A program made the position numbers and the translations under genes. From Lampris incognitus (lineage: Eukaryota; Chordata; Actinopteri; Lampriformes; Lampridae): 64,000 bases of DNA. How positions within the stretch are numbered: position 1 is the stretch's first letter; the number at the start of each line of letters is the position of its first letter. The stretch covers positions 7,602,686-7,666,685 of the forward strand of contig NC_079223.1 in assembly GCF_029633865.1 (NCBI RefSeq), read 5' to 3'. The notes under the pieces are model-generated. The model did not search any database. It saw only the letters and a program-made list of their open reading frames with translations, and was not told where the DNA came from. This document shows, piece by piece, positions 42,634 through 54,986 of this stretch.

Positions 42634-45600
42634 CTTTCCCGCCTGGATTACTGAGCGTGCGTAAAGACAAACCCAAAAGATTGGGGTTTTTTTTCCAATG
42701 CCACACAGAAATATCCGGAAGCGTAACTCATCAGTGGCAGTAATCGTGTGACATAATTTAATGACGGCAACGAGCCAAAAGCCGACAGCTTAGCTCCAGT
42801 TTGTGACTTCAGAATATCCGAATATAAACCCGCATCGTCAGGGCACGGTCGCGAAAACGATTAAATGAACTCTTGAAGGAATCAAGGCGGGGAATGTCTG
42901 TTTATCTGAACGGTCTACCCCTGCTTTCACCGAACATCAGTTTTGGCAACAAAAGGTTTCAGGATCAATAGGTTAATCAATTGTTTTCTATCAAGTCTAA
43001 ACAGAAAAGCAAAAACAAAACATCAGGAAAATCTGGCAGTCGTGGTTAAAATGAAAACACCCGCTCTAAAGACAAAAAAAAAAGACATTGGCAAAATACT
43101 TTCATAGTTTATCACTATAAAACAGTGAGAGAATAAGGTATATTTCAGTAAAACAAGGGGGGAAAATCAAAGCAATGATCTCATCATGATTATTTCACAG
43201 AGGGAGAAAATAAATGTGCCTTAGTGAGACGCCTTTCAAATGACCATCATTTGACAGAAAGCCCTCAACAATCCCATAAATTAACGTCATAAATAAATCC
43301 ATGATTAATGAACATCAGCAATTTCTTTTTCCTTTCACAGCTGAACAAGACCAGTGTATGTAAGATTCGTTACTGAGGACCACAGTTTAGTCCCGAGTCC
43401 TCCACTATCCTCACTCCTGACAAAGACAAACCAACGTCTGGTTCGACCGGTCAGAGTCCTCTCCCGCTTCCTGTTAAAATGATTCTCAAAACTAGGGCAC
43501 CGTCCTTCTAAACCACATAATTCAATACTGGGAATAGAAGAACAAGATGACCACGGCCTTGGCACGAGCATACGTTTGGCACTGGTCATGCAAACTATAC
43601 CAACGGTCACCGTGACTACAACTGTGATGTGGTACAACAATTTTCCACGTATAAAATGCAATGCACTTTTGAGTTTGCGGACTTGCGGCGCTCTCAAACT
43701 CTCCCCGCATCCTGGGCAGTCTTATACGGCCTTTTATGCGGCCTTTCATGAACGCTCAAAAGAGGACTGTGGCCTTTTACATAACGTTACTTGAAACTTC
43801 CCCCCGGTGATCTGCATGCAATCGACTGGAAACAAACATCCCATTTCACAGCTTATGAAGCGAACGTGCACTTCCTCGTTTTGTTCTAGGAGGAAGAACC
43901 GGGGAGGCGACGACGTCGGCCAGTCAGAATCGACGGCTGCAAAAATCGGGCGTACGAGCCTTGCCTGTTTCGCCAACACCTGTCTCCACAGCTGCAATCC
44001 TGTTTGCGCTGCACACACAAACTCCAGTTTCTGACTGACCGTGACTTTAGTGGCGCCTCCACGTCCCGCACTATAGACCCTAAGCCGACACCCAGCCCCC
44101 CCCCCCAAACACAGACAAAACAGTGGATGCGTTTGGCCATAACTTAAAGCAATAGGAAACTCGAGTCCCCCTGTTCCTATCCAAATATTTAGGCGTGTAA
44201 AATGTCAGTAAATCCATATTTTGGCCAGAGAAAAGATGCGGAGCACTACAGTCCAAAAAAGTAAGACCAGAAAAGTATGTTCCAAACAAACCAACCCAGA
44301 TAATGAAGTCTGCAAAAGAACAGGGCCAGGTGCTGTGGTGATTTGCATATGGCCTTAGTTTGCCCTCTTTCCTGACTCTCTATTTAAAAAGGACCCAAAG
44401 CAAAACAAGGAAGCAGCGGTCTTTAGACAGACTGAGGAAGGGTTCTCTTGCAGTCGGCAGTAAATTGTATTTTGGAGCAGGGTATTGGCTAGATCCTCCA
44501 AACAAATCATGTTCTCAACTCAGCCCACCACCTGCCTGACAACTCAATCGGTATGAAAAACTATTTGATGAAAATGCTGAGCTGAAACAGAACCAGTTAA
44601 TCTGAGTGAGTCAGACATTACTCTTCCATGCAAGTCGTCTTGGGTTCGGGTCAACATGCACTTGGATCTTAGATTTGGGTACCCACGTTAAACCGGAGTC
44701 AAAGTCCATGTATGTGCAAACCTACACGGGCAAATTAATATGATCCTGATTCTGATCAACTCCTCGTTTTTCTACGACTGACCTACGGGAGCATGCAGTT
44801 AACATCTGACCACGGGAGGCCAGACCGGTTACCTCAGCTTGCACAGGTCTGGAGCAGAAAGACGAACGCAACACACGTTTAGAGCTTGCACATCAAACAC
44901 AAAAAAACACAGTGATGTAAGAGAGGGACCGACAGGGTGAAGAGTGGTTATGTAAACGTGATAGCTTTACCATTTCATACAGTGGGCATGGCTAACCGAA
45001 GCGGCATGGCTAGCTTTGCGACTAAATTTGGCAGTGGCAGATTTTACATCATTTTCACATCTCGCTGATCCTGACACAGAGCCGCAGCTCGTGGACAGGC
45101 TCAGCCGATTACTAAATCATAATACTACTTCATTCATTCTCTCAACTATAAAGTTTAACCAGCATACTGAAATCTGGAGGAGTAAAAACCAAAACAAATA
45201 ACATTTAAAAGAGCAGTCAAGGTTGAGGATTAATTATTGCATCTCTCGTTAAAGAAGATCTGTAGACCAAGAATGCCTTTCAAAATGGTGGTGTTCTTCT
45301 TCAGCACAAAAGAGGACAAACCGACTACACCAGGAGGTTAGATTTCATTTGTTACAAACATGCACTCATTCGCATCATAAATAGGTTCACTTGGAAGAGG
45401 ATACAAGTTTGAGGAGGAAGCATGCAACGCTTTTGAGTTATAAAACCTTCAGCTTTTCTCACTTTGTCTTTTCAGCGAAGAATCCTTGAATCATAATCAT
45501 CTAATCCAACAGCAGGCATGTCATTTTGGATAGGTCTCAACAATGTTTCTCCACAGCCCAAACCACCCAACCCAGCAGGAATCCCCGAGTTACAAAAGTC

Positions 45601-45801
45601 TCTATATGGCTTTGTTCTCCTGTGTGAACGATAATATTGCCATTTGTTTTGATGGACAGGGATCTCCTAAGCAAAAATAAAAAGGCTTAAAATGGCCTAT
45701 CAGCGATCAGATAAGGAGAAGGAGGCACACTGGGACACATGGTCAGGGGTCGGAGGTTAGGGTCGACAGGGTGAGGAGTCCAATAAGGAAGAAAAAAAAA
45801 A
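42634..45801 (-). other. Probable FOXN2 3' UTR and downstream sequence
   Basis: Starts right after the FOXN2 stop codon and contains only short reading frames on both strands. An octamer-like atttgcatatg at 44341-44351 lies about 30 bp left of a tatttaaaaag TATA-like box (44380-44390) on the plus strand. No gene was recognised. Confidence 0.4.
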
Positions 45802-48800
45802 TCATTTCCTGGCCAACTTTTTGCTCTTCACAGTACGTTTGGAGCCCTCCGTGCAGCTGCGGATGCCGGCCAGGTGCAGCAGAGAGCCAGCTGCCTCCTT
45901 CAGCTCCTCGTCCAGCTCTGGCTTGGCCTCGTGCCGCGCCCTCTTACCCGCGGGCCACTTGATGGAGGGTGCACGCCGTGGAGGTTGACCCCCTCCTCTC
46001 TCGTCGCAGAGGTCGGAGTCCTCGTCGCTGTGGAAGCCCTCGCTGCCGGCACGGCGGGTCTGCCCGCGGTCACATCCTCCCTCGTCCAGGGAAGAGAGTG
46101 AGGAGGATGAGGAGCGCGAGGAGCACCGCTGCAGGGCCACACTGCTGTAGTTGTGATCCTGCTTTGGATCACTGCTCACCAGCACTGCGTCAGGTCTGGA
46201 CAGATCCAGTGGACTGTCAGAGTCACCTGTAGAGTGGGCAGGATACAGAAAAAAAACAAAAACAAACAATAATTAAAAAAACATCATGAGCAAACAGAAA
46301 TAGAAAGATGAGGGGACTGAAAAAGGCTTTTGGAGACCACCGTGCATGTCGATACTTGGGCACGGCATTAGCATATGGTAGAGTAGTAAGCTTATGCTGT
46401 GAGGAGATCAAGTAAATGAAAGTGAAGAGCGCTCTTAAAATATTCGCAGTTAAGCTTGATAAAGAGTCAAGAAAACAGCAACGATACTGTTTTACTGAAA
46501 GGAAAGGCAGTAAAGCCACAGGGGGACATGAAATACCTGAACAATCATGCCGAGCTGAATCTTTTTCAAGAATTTTTGATAACTGATAAGCTATGGAAAG
46601 TCTTAGTCCCATATTACAAGTCTCCATATACGTTTCAAAGAAAAATCTGACACGGTATGATAAAGGGGTCTTAAAAATGATTTAATATCAGACAAAATTA
46701 ATTCCCACTTAAACCTTACACCAGTGCATGTCTACATATATTATATGTTCGTAATGTAAGATCTAAGCTTCATAAACGACTGTTACTTCTTAGACATGAT
46801 CTTCTATTGTGTACTTTATCGTTTAGGGCACTGTTCCCCAGCCCAGCCCGCATGTTCCCACCTTACGCTCAGGTTTCCATTATAACTCTGGATAGGGAGG
46901 TCTGCTAGTACTTACTCAACCAATCAATTCCATTATGTCAGACTGGTACACGGGAGATAACTAAGTGCTATAATATAATTTGTTGGGTAACAACGAGCAG
47001 CCCTACCTGGGCTTTAATATTGATGTGTCCTTCTCTGTATCTTGGTGTTCCCCCTAAAAACTCATGTAAAGGTGACGCCTATCTCCTGAAAATTTTCTTG
47101 GTAGCATCTAAAAAAGCTGTCACCAAATGTTGGCTGGCGAAAAAAAAAAAAAAACCCTCCAAATATGGACCTTTTTACTGGAATTGTCAATTATATATGC
47201 TCCATGGAAAAGATGACTTTCGTCCTTCCATCTACAGAAAGACAAAGGGGGAAAATACTGGAAAAAGTAGGATTGTTATTTAAAGGAAACTGTTGTTGAT
47301 TAGGGTTTTTCTCTCTCTCTCTTCTTTCTCATTATAGGCAACATTGCTGAAATCCCTGTGTGATGGGATGTAATGGGAACCTGCACCTGTATATGTCTTT
47401 GGCGTTTGATGATAACAAGCAAGACCTCTTGTTCTGTACTTTTATTTGTTTGTCTTTTAAATGTGAAATGCTGTTAAAAATTAAGAGACTTGGTACACGG
47501 GAGATAACTAAGTGCTATAATATAATATGTGGGGTAACTACGAGCAGCCCTAGCTACACGGGGTAACAATGAAAATCTGAAGGATGGGGGTACTTTAGGA
47601 CTGGACTGGGAGACACTGGGTTAGGATATGACCGTAGTACTTTCTATTGTGTCATCAGTCTTATTGGACTACACACAAACCTGGGACAACATGCATGCAT
47701 TTCAGTGGTCCGCTTCTGGTGTGGGAAGATGGTTGCGCGAAGTCGCGGTTGCAGCGGCCTCACCCAGTGCCGGTGTCGGAAGATGGTGGCGCGAATTCAC
47801 GTTTGCGGCGGCCTCACCCAGTACCGCCCATGCAGTGTCTTTGTCCACATCTGCGTCTAAATTTTGTCTGCGTTTGCTGGCTGGGAGAGCTGGCGCTGGA
47901 TCGGCTGGGAGAGCAGGGCAGGCTAAGCTAACTGCTAGCCCATGCAGACCGGCAGTTCCGATAACACCGAGGGCGGTCTGGCAGCGGCCTCACCTGGCGC
48001 TGATTGTGGTGTTTTGATGTCATCGTGTGGAGTGCGGGGAGGTGTGTCGAGGGTGTCTGGCTGGGAGAGCTGGTGCTGGATCGGCTGGGGGAGCTCGGTC
48101 TGTTTCGTCCGGTGGGCCCGGGGACCACGGCCCCTGCTTTGGAGCTGCGCTCGAGGAGGAAACGCTGAGGGCGGTCTGACAGGACGCGGAAGCGGGGCAG
48201 GCTAAGCTAACTGCTAGCCCATGCAGACCGGCGGTTCCGACAGTCATCCTGGCTGGTGTTTGTTCCCTTGGACAGGGATTTTTTGTTTAGTTTTGACATG
48301 TGTGTTAGTTTGGGTATGTGTGTTCTTGTAGTTTTTGGACGTGTTTTGTCTTTGTGTTGTGCTGCTGTGGGCTGGGGGGAACGGCATTTCGTTTCATTTC
48401 ATGTACGCAAGTGCATGAAGTGAAATGACAAATAAAGTGTTCCTGATTCCTGGTTGATTAAAATACTACTCAAACACCTAGTTTTTCTTTTTTTAAACAA
48501 AACTACACACTCTGACAAGAGGCAAACACACGGACCCAAAAAAAAAAAAAAAAAAAAAGCTTTATAACAACAATGAAAGATAAGGGAATGGTCACAAATG
48601 ACAGGCACAAAAAGTAATAAAACAATGTAAGCAGTGTGGGGGGTGGGGTGGGGGTGAGATGGAAGCGTGGCATCAGTGTGGGGTGGAGTCTTACATGGGT
48701 CGACTTGGTGCCCGGGGGCGGAGTTTAAGAGCATCATGGCAGTGGCAGCATCAATGTCAGACTCTGGAAGAGGAGAGAACATGCATGATGATCAGTCCTG

Positions 48801-51800
48801 AGGTGTAAGAACAGGGCTGAGAGGTCGCTTGAAGTGGTTTCTCTTGTTTTTTTCTTTCTTTCTTTCCCTGAAACGTCACTCACTGAACTGAGTGGCTATA
48901 CAAAACCAAACAAACAAGCCAGAGGATTCAAATCAGGCTGCTGCCATATTTACAGTTGCTCGATCTTTTGATACATGGAGGAAAGAAAGTGAGAGATGTC
49001 TCAGAGCCCCATAACTCACTTCTGGCTCTCTAAATTATTAATGGTCTTGTTGAGACTGAGTGCTCGACATGAGGCACCGGGAGAACCTCCCGCTTGTTGT
49101 CAAGGTTACAAAACCATGAGGCAGGAAGGAGGAAGGGAGGGGGCTGACACATAGATTGGGAGCCCTCGTCATTGTGATCTACATGAAGCTTTGGTGACTT
49201 AACAAAAGAAAAGGAAAAAAACAAAAACAAAAAAAAAAAACAACAACATAGATGTCGAGGATGAAAGCGTAGCAATGCTGCACGTCCTGTGCCTGGAATG
49301 TGTGGCGGCAACAGGCAAAATACTGCATAAACAGACGCCGAAGCAGGATTACAATGAAGTACACTACATCAATATTTGCAGGGTGACCAGCAGGTTGTCT
49401 TTTATTTTGAAGTGCTACTTAACCTTCAAAACAGGCGCTTTTTTTGTGTGTGGATGCTTCAAGGAGGACACATAAAGAGCGGTGGATAGCTCTGATCTCA
49501 CCTTTGAATGAACAGCCTTGCAGGAAGAGGTGGCGAGGAGGTGAGGAGGCACTGCAGCGGGCATATAAAATAAAACCACAGGTCAAGGTTTGTGTTAGCA
49601 GGGGTAGGGGGAAGAGAAACAAGAGGAATAACTGTGACCCCCCGGCAAACCCGTGTATCACTTAAGAACTTGAAAGCCACCAGAATTACCAGCTTATAAT
49701 GACAATCACCAGCGGCATCCAAACCTAACTGAAACTGCCAGGTTGCATATCAGCACCGGCGGAACATTACTTCCAAGTCCTCAGTCACACAACACACGTG
49801 GCGGACAAACCCGCTTGCCAGTCAAGGATAATTTTCCAAACGACGCTGATTAGTTATTGGATCGGCGCCAGCGCAAAGTGATCATTCAACACAAAAGGTG
49901 GGGGTTCACCTGGGTGGGGAGGCGGGTGGTGTGCAGAAAGCGTGTGCCACAGGGAAGTGCTGTTTCCTAAGGGCTTGGATCAGGTTGGGCCGGTACTCAG
50001 GATCAACACACCAAAGAGAACCCTTCCCATTGGCCTGCAGTAAAGGAGGAAAGAGACGGTTAAGGTTTTCAAGCCACATCAGACAGAAACGGCGCGTGAG
50101 ACGCCAGCACCTGTGGGCTCGTTTTCAGCAACCATTTAAAACATCATTCATTTGAGAGGCACACGATGTCAACAGGCAAAAGCGCGGGCTGTTTCGATGC
50201 ACCCGTCTTGGTCATGCGGATTATTTTATGACAATGCAAGCAACTAATGATAAAAAAAAATTTGCAAAATCGCATAAAGATATTGATCGACAAATAACTT
50301 TGGGCCGTAAATTTTATGAGCAAGAGAGAGAAGAAGCTTCTTCTTGAAAGTCTTTTTAGCTTTCCGGTAAATCAGGATGCACCAAACATAAAAATGTAAT
50401 TGACGTTGAACCAGCTGTCAGGAAAACTTCCAGTTAACACACACTCACAATCAACGAGTCCATGTTCACGCTCCAGTAGAGTGCGAATCCCCCCCGATTT
50501 CCAACGTATTTTAGAAAATTATAACAACAAAGGTGCCAAATTCTTGGATATCTAGGGCTAAACATCACAGAAGACTTCCACCACCCAGGGTCAAGGCTAA
50601 ATGTACTCTGGCTTGCTAGATCTAGTTGTACAAATTTGTCCCTTGGAGCTTTTGTGTGAGTGAGATTTTGGCCAGTCTGTAGAGGGCAACACGTGACGTG
50701 TGAGTCTGTCAGGTTACGAGACAACAGCAGTGTGTGCACACCGTCGTCTTAGCACACCGCAGTGTGTTTCCTACCCAGTCGGGGAGGGAGGGACACAAGA
50801 AGAAGAGGGGAGGAGGAGAATAACCTTGACTCAGATTACCAACCAAGCTCCCATGCAGGAAGGAGGAAATGTCGCCATGGCAACGGAAACCACAGCGCAG
50901 TGTCATGTGAAACCAGTGCTGCTGGTCTTTAAGCAGACAGAAGGGCTCACGCTGTGCACCTGCACCCCAAGTGGCGAGTGCCATGCAGCACCCGCCACCC
51001 CATGGGCGCCCTCCGTTGTCCCCCCCCCCCCCCTTGTCCACGGCAGGCAAACAAAACGGCAGCTCCCGAGCCGGCCGCGGCTTCAGCCATCAGGGTGCGA
51101 TGCCGCTGTCACGAGTCGGGACTTATACGGCGGCTCATGATGGCGGCCAAAGCGACACCTCGTGGAGTAATGCGGGGAGGTGCGTGTGGTCACAGCATTG
51201 TGAGCTGCAAGTCCGATTCATGACATATGTTGTTTGCATGTGTCGGGGGTAACGTGGCACATGTTTGTTACTTGAATATGAGGCGGCGTCAAACGAACTT
51301 GTGTTGCGGAGCAGCACAAAAAGTTCCTCAAAACGCACCAAAACATGAGAGTGCCGTTTATAACGTCACCCTGACTGGATTCTGTGCTTTTAGACCACAC
51401 TGCTTTTAGATCCACACACTCAGATTCACATGCTTTTGTGAACTGGGCCTGGGAAGTTCCGTCTCGTCGTAGGTTTACGGGACGGAATGAGAAAACAAAG
51501 GAACGAGGAAGACAGGAAATGGTTTAGAAAACCACAAAGTGATGGAGCATCTAACGCCACAAAGATATGTATGATGCGTTTACGTGTGCGCAGGAGAAAA
51601 ATAGCTTCTCTGCCTCCCTCTTTTCATGGACATGCAGAAGACAAAAACAAATCCATACAGGACAGACAGGTAAAGCAGTGGCAGGATAGGCCAAGTGGAA
51701 AAAAAAAACAAACAAACAAAAAAAAACAACTGTCCCTGGCCCCTCTGCCGCTCACTTTTGCTCCCCTCTTATTGTGCAACTGTGAGATTTCCAAATGTGG

Positions 51801-52789
51801 GCTGTCCCTTTGCGCTGTGAAACAGTTGCCCTACCTTGTAGTGGTGGGAGAGATAAAGCCCTATCGCTCTCTGCTGTGTTTGCATTTCCTCTGAAGGAAG
51901 GTCTGTGACCTTGACAGGATTCCAACCTTATCAGAGGCGAGCCATGGGTCCCTGCGGCTGCTGTACTGCCCCGTCCGCTGTCACATGAGCCCCACTGCAG
52001 CTCTCTCTGCCACAACGCGCTATGCACCAAATGTGTGGCGTTCAAAAATTCAGACGGGGGGGGGGGGGGTTTGAACAGGTGGATCTTACAAGATGACATC
52101 ACCAAGGTAAACCATTCTGACGCCAGCAGCTAAGACTACGTCGTCCTTATTAAAAACACACTAAACGCCAAAGTAAAATGAAACAGACATATACACGAGA
52201 GAGAGAGAGACTGTCAGTTTACCTTCCCCAAGCTTCTCTCCACCTTGCGGAAGCATTTGTTCAGAGACAGGTTGTGACGCACCGAGTTCTTCCAGCCAGT
52301 TGGCGCATTGGAGAAGTACGGGAAGTGCTCAAGAATCCACCCATAGATCTCTTTGACAGGCAAAGACTTGCTGGGGGACTGCTCAATGGCCATGTAGATC
52401 AGCAGAGAGAAGGAGAAAGGGGGCTTTGAGTTCAGCGAGTCCCTCTCTCTGCCTCTGCTGTGTGATGGCGATGACGAAGAGGAAGGGGATGGGCCCTGGC
52501 TGGCCAAGTGGTCCCCTTCGATGTCAAAAAGGGGGCTGGCGCTGAGCTGAGCCTCAGGTCCTCCAAGAGTGAAGTTCTGGAGCAGGTTCTCGTGAAGCCA
52601 GTTGAGGTTGGTCAGCTCCTCGTCCTCAGAGCCTCCGGTACAGTCAACATTGGTGGCTAGCGGACTGGACGCACACTCTGCCTCAGGCAGCGTCCCCGCG
52701 CCACACGCACCTCTGAGGCCCGTCCGCTCCTCCTGCATGCCCGGAATTTCCGCTTTCTTATCTGGTGACATCCCAATGATTGGACCCAT
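45802..52789 (-). CDS. FOXN2: Forkhead box N2 transcription factor, complete in five coding exons
   Basis: Nuclear DNA-binding factor of the FOXN2/FOXN3 group. Minus-strand coding exons are 52789-52223 (567 nt), 50034-49910 (125), 49551-49502 (50), 48763-48695 (69) and 46226-45802 (425). All introns are GT-AG with phases 0, 2, 1, 1. The total is 1236 nt, or 411 residues, against about 430 in mammals. The start [14 protein letters not shown] and the [10 protein letters not shown] segment are diagnostic of FOXN2. The forkhead domain begins at residue 122 ([15 protein letters not shown]), includes recognition helix [13 protein letters not shown] and continues over the first intron into [34 protein letters not shown] (exon 4), [22 protein letters not shown] and the C-terminal [19 protein letters not shown] (exon 5, ending at residue 395) are conserved group motifs. 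Exon 3 is a 50-nt micro-exon. FOXN3 is the only close alternative; the N-terminus and the PPP1R21 neighbourhood decide for FOXN2. Confidence 0.97.
46944..47005 (+). repeat. 62-bp direct repeat, left copy
   Basis: tggtacacgggagataacta ... gagcagcccta; matches 47491-47552 at 59 of 62 positions and flanks the L1 fragment. Confidence 0.9.
47006..47490 (+). mobile_element. L1-type LINE 3' fragment (FOXN2 intron 4)
   Basis: The plus frame reads [20 protein letters not shown], the characteristic C-terminal region of fish L1 ORF2, with frameshifts around it, followed by an untranslated-like 3' end (ctgcacctgtatatgtcttt). It is 485 bp, heavily 5'-truncated, and bounded by 62-bp direct repeats. Confidence 0.75.
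47491..47552 (+). repeat. 62-bp direct repeat, right copy
   Basis: Partner of 46944-47005, directly after the L1 fragment. Confidence 0.9.
47860..48455 (+). mobile_element. Retroposon-like dispersed element, copy 2, with internal duplication (FOXN2 intron 4)
   Basis: Same blocks as 41815-42245. The ctgggagagctgg ... catgcagaccggc part occurs twice (47880-47955 and 48060-48235). The 3' end is gtgaaatgacaaataaagtg then ttcctgattcctgg, a tail type common in fish retroposons. Confidence 0.65.
49502..49551 (-). other. FOXN2: FOXN2 50-nt micro-exon
   Basis: Acceptor ccgctgcag and donor aaag|gtgagatc bound 50 nt reading [17 protein letters not shown]. Entry phase 2 and exit phase 1 are exactly what is needed to join exon 2 (ending cccag) to exon 4 (starting agtctgac, giving ESDID). 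Without it the join gives an immediate stop. Confidence 0.85.
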
Positions 52790-52803
52790 TAAACCAAGCA
52801 GGT
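52790..52803 (-). other. FOXN2: FOXN2 5' UTR segment and splice acceptor
   Basis: ttcttttttgttttgcag|acctg on the minus strand is a strong acceptor 14 nt before the ATG, so at least one non-coding exon lies to the right, possibly in the CpG-containing stretch at 60340-60650 or outside the window. Confidence 0.8.
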
Positions 52804-53885
52804 CTGCAAAACAAAAAAGAAGAAAAAGTTAAGATATTGAACAGAGAGAGGCAACACACACGGCAAAAACCTGGAGCATTTGACGGCGAGTTGATTTTGG
52901 CAGTTGGAAATAACTGGACGCGATGCACTGGGGTGATAGGCTCGTTTAAGTCTAACTAACATCCAAGTCAAACTTGTTTTCCCAAGGTTCCCCAGGCGGC
53001 ACACACTCTGCAGTCCTGCCTGTCTGCTCTCATTTCACATCCCGGCCTTCTCTCAACACCCCTCTCTCCCGCACATCTCACCGAGATGGAGAGGCTCTCC
53101 GCACTCCCCTCCAGACTCCAGCCAAGGACCTTTGAGGAGGTCCTCTCGACTTAAGGCTCCACTCCTAAACGCCCACCTCATTTCAGGCAAGACGCGGCCT
53201 CTCATCAAGTGTAATTTAAATGAGCATGAAACCGTTGGTAAAAATCAAAGCCACAACCGCAAGAATGAGTGGAGGGCCTCCATTTGACAGAGTGGATGGT
53301 TCCTGGACACAGAGCTGCATTCAGCCAAGGCCGAGGACCAGTGTGCCACATGCCACATGAAGTGGCAACCAGAAGCTGCAGGTCTGGGTCTCCTTAGTCA
53401 TTTAATAGCACTGGCAAATTGCCAGTTGACCCATTTCAATGAGAAGTACCACCCAAGAACCTCTTAGAATTCATCAACGGGACCGAGCTACTTTTAGACG
53501 TCACACTGTTAAACCTCTGGCAGGAGCAGTGTTCAGTAGTCAGCATCTTGTGCAATAACAAGAACACCTAAAAGGCCATCCAACTGGGATTATGGGTACA
53601 TTAGAGGTGTGGTTAGGTGCCGAGTATCTGCAGGCTTTACGAAATCATCTCAGGTTAGTCAAACAGCCTCTCATCCAATGTGACTTTTGTAAAACATTGA
53701 CACACAGGTGAGTCTTATGAAAGGGTTGCTAAGACAGCGAGGTAACCACTGTAAGTACTACTGCTCCCACACCAAATGAACTCCCGCCCTGGCACACAAA
53801 CTCTGGCAGTCACATTCACTGCTGTTTAACACCTCAGCCAATACCTGTAATTTTACTGAAGTACTTCCTTAGGGTACAACTGAAT
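52804..53885. other. FOXN2 upstream sequence; nothing recognised
   Basis: Unique-looking sequence without a credible reading frame or repeat. Confidence 0.4.
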
Positions 53886-54986
53886 TAGGGGTGGGACGAT
53901 TCACAAATCCCGCAGTTCGATATGTCTCACGATTCGGGGCTCGCGGTTTCGATTCAGTGCGATACAGTGGACACCTGCAAGAGACAAAACACCACTGCAG
54001 CCCCCTATTTTTCATTCATTTTAAGAACTGGGCCCAACATTTTGGCATTATCAAGGCATGTATTCGAACGTAACGCAGGTGCAAAAGTTCCAACAAAATT
54101 TTGTTGGAACTTGTTAAAAACTACTAGAACGACCAAGGCGGTCATTTTGACCGTTTTGGATTTTAAAAGTTCAATAACTTTGTGGGGGGGAAAAAGACAC
54201 AGACCTGCCGCTCCCTGAATGCTCCTAAAACGGCATATATTTACATTAAAATGAGTTTTAGATTAATTGCACAAAAGAAGTTATAGGATCTACCTGAAAC
54301 GACCATGAGCGGTCGAAATGACCGCACGTAATTTGCGCGACACGTCACTATTTCGGACGTGTGTTGGCCGCGTCATTTCCTTGGCAGAGTTCAGTTCCCT
54401 TTTACATCTCACGTTTTACAGGCCTTGTTGCGTTTGTTGGATTAGCAACATGTGTTTTCCGTTTTGTTTTTCAGGTCGTATTTCCGAAATGTCTGGTTAC
54501 AGACGCACCATGACTACCGCTGCAGTATTTACAGGCGTCGGGCAGCGGCCATTTTAAATTGCTTGAAAAATAGTATTGCAACGATCACGGATGTGTCGAC
54601 TCGCTGGCCCGCTGGCTAACAGGTCGGACCCTGTAGTCGACTGCTTCATCTAGTTGCCCGTAATGCGGGAGACCCGGGTTCAAGTCCTGGCTGCCCCCTG
54701 AATTCGCTACAGTATTAAAGTTGTTAAAATGTTAATTTTGGTGCGAGTCGTTCCCTAACAGACATACTAACAGATGCAGTGCATTAATATCTCAATTGGG
54801 TATTTGTCTTGACAGAATATAGAGTTTAAAAACCCGCCGTCATTTTGACCGCCCGCCCATGATCGTTTCAAGTGGGAGGGAAATCCCGGCCATGAGAACA
54901 CACAATCTCGCGAAACGGGGAGCGTCTCGAACCGTGAAGACCGTATCGAACGATTCAGAACTCGATCCGGTATCGTCCCCCCTCTA
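53886..54986. mobile_element. hAT-like non-autonomous element with 8-bp target duplication
   Basis: Ends taggggtgggacgattc and, inverted, tagaggggggacgatac. It is flanked by aactgaat (53878-53885) and aactgaac (54987-54994), seven of eight identical. The interior has several inverted ggtc-attttgacc blocks and a nested tRNA-like insertion, and no transposase ORF. Confidence 0.75.
54595..54712 (+). mobile_element. tRNA-like short element nested in the hAT-like element
   Basis: gctaacaggtcggaccct ... cgggttcaagtcctggc (B-box-like) ... tgaattcgctaca. Plus-strand counterpart of the 14866 element; too degenerate to fold as a real tRNA gene. Confidence 0.6.
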
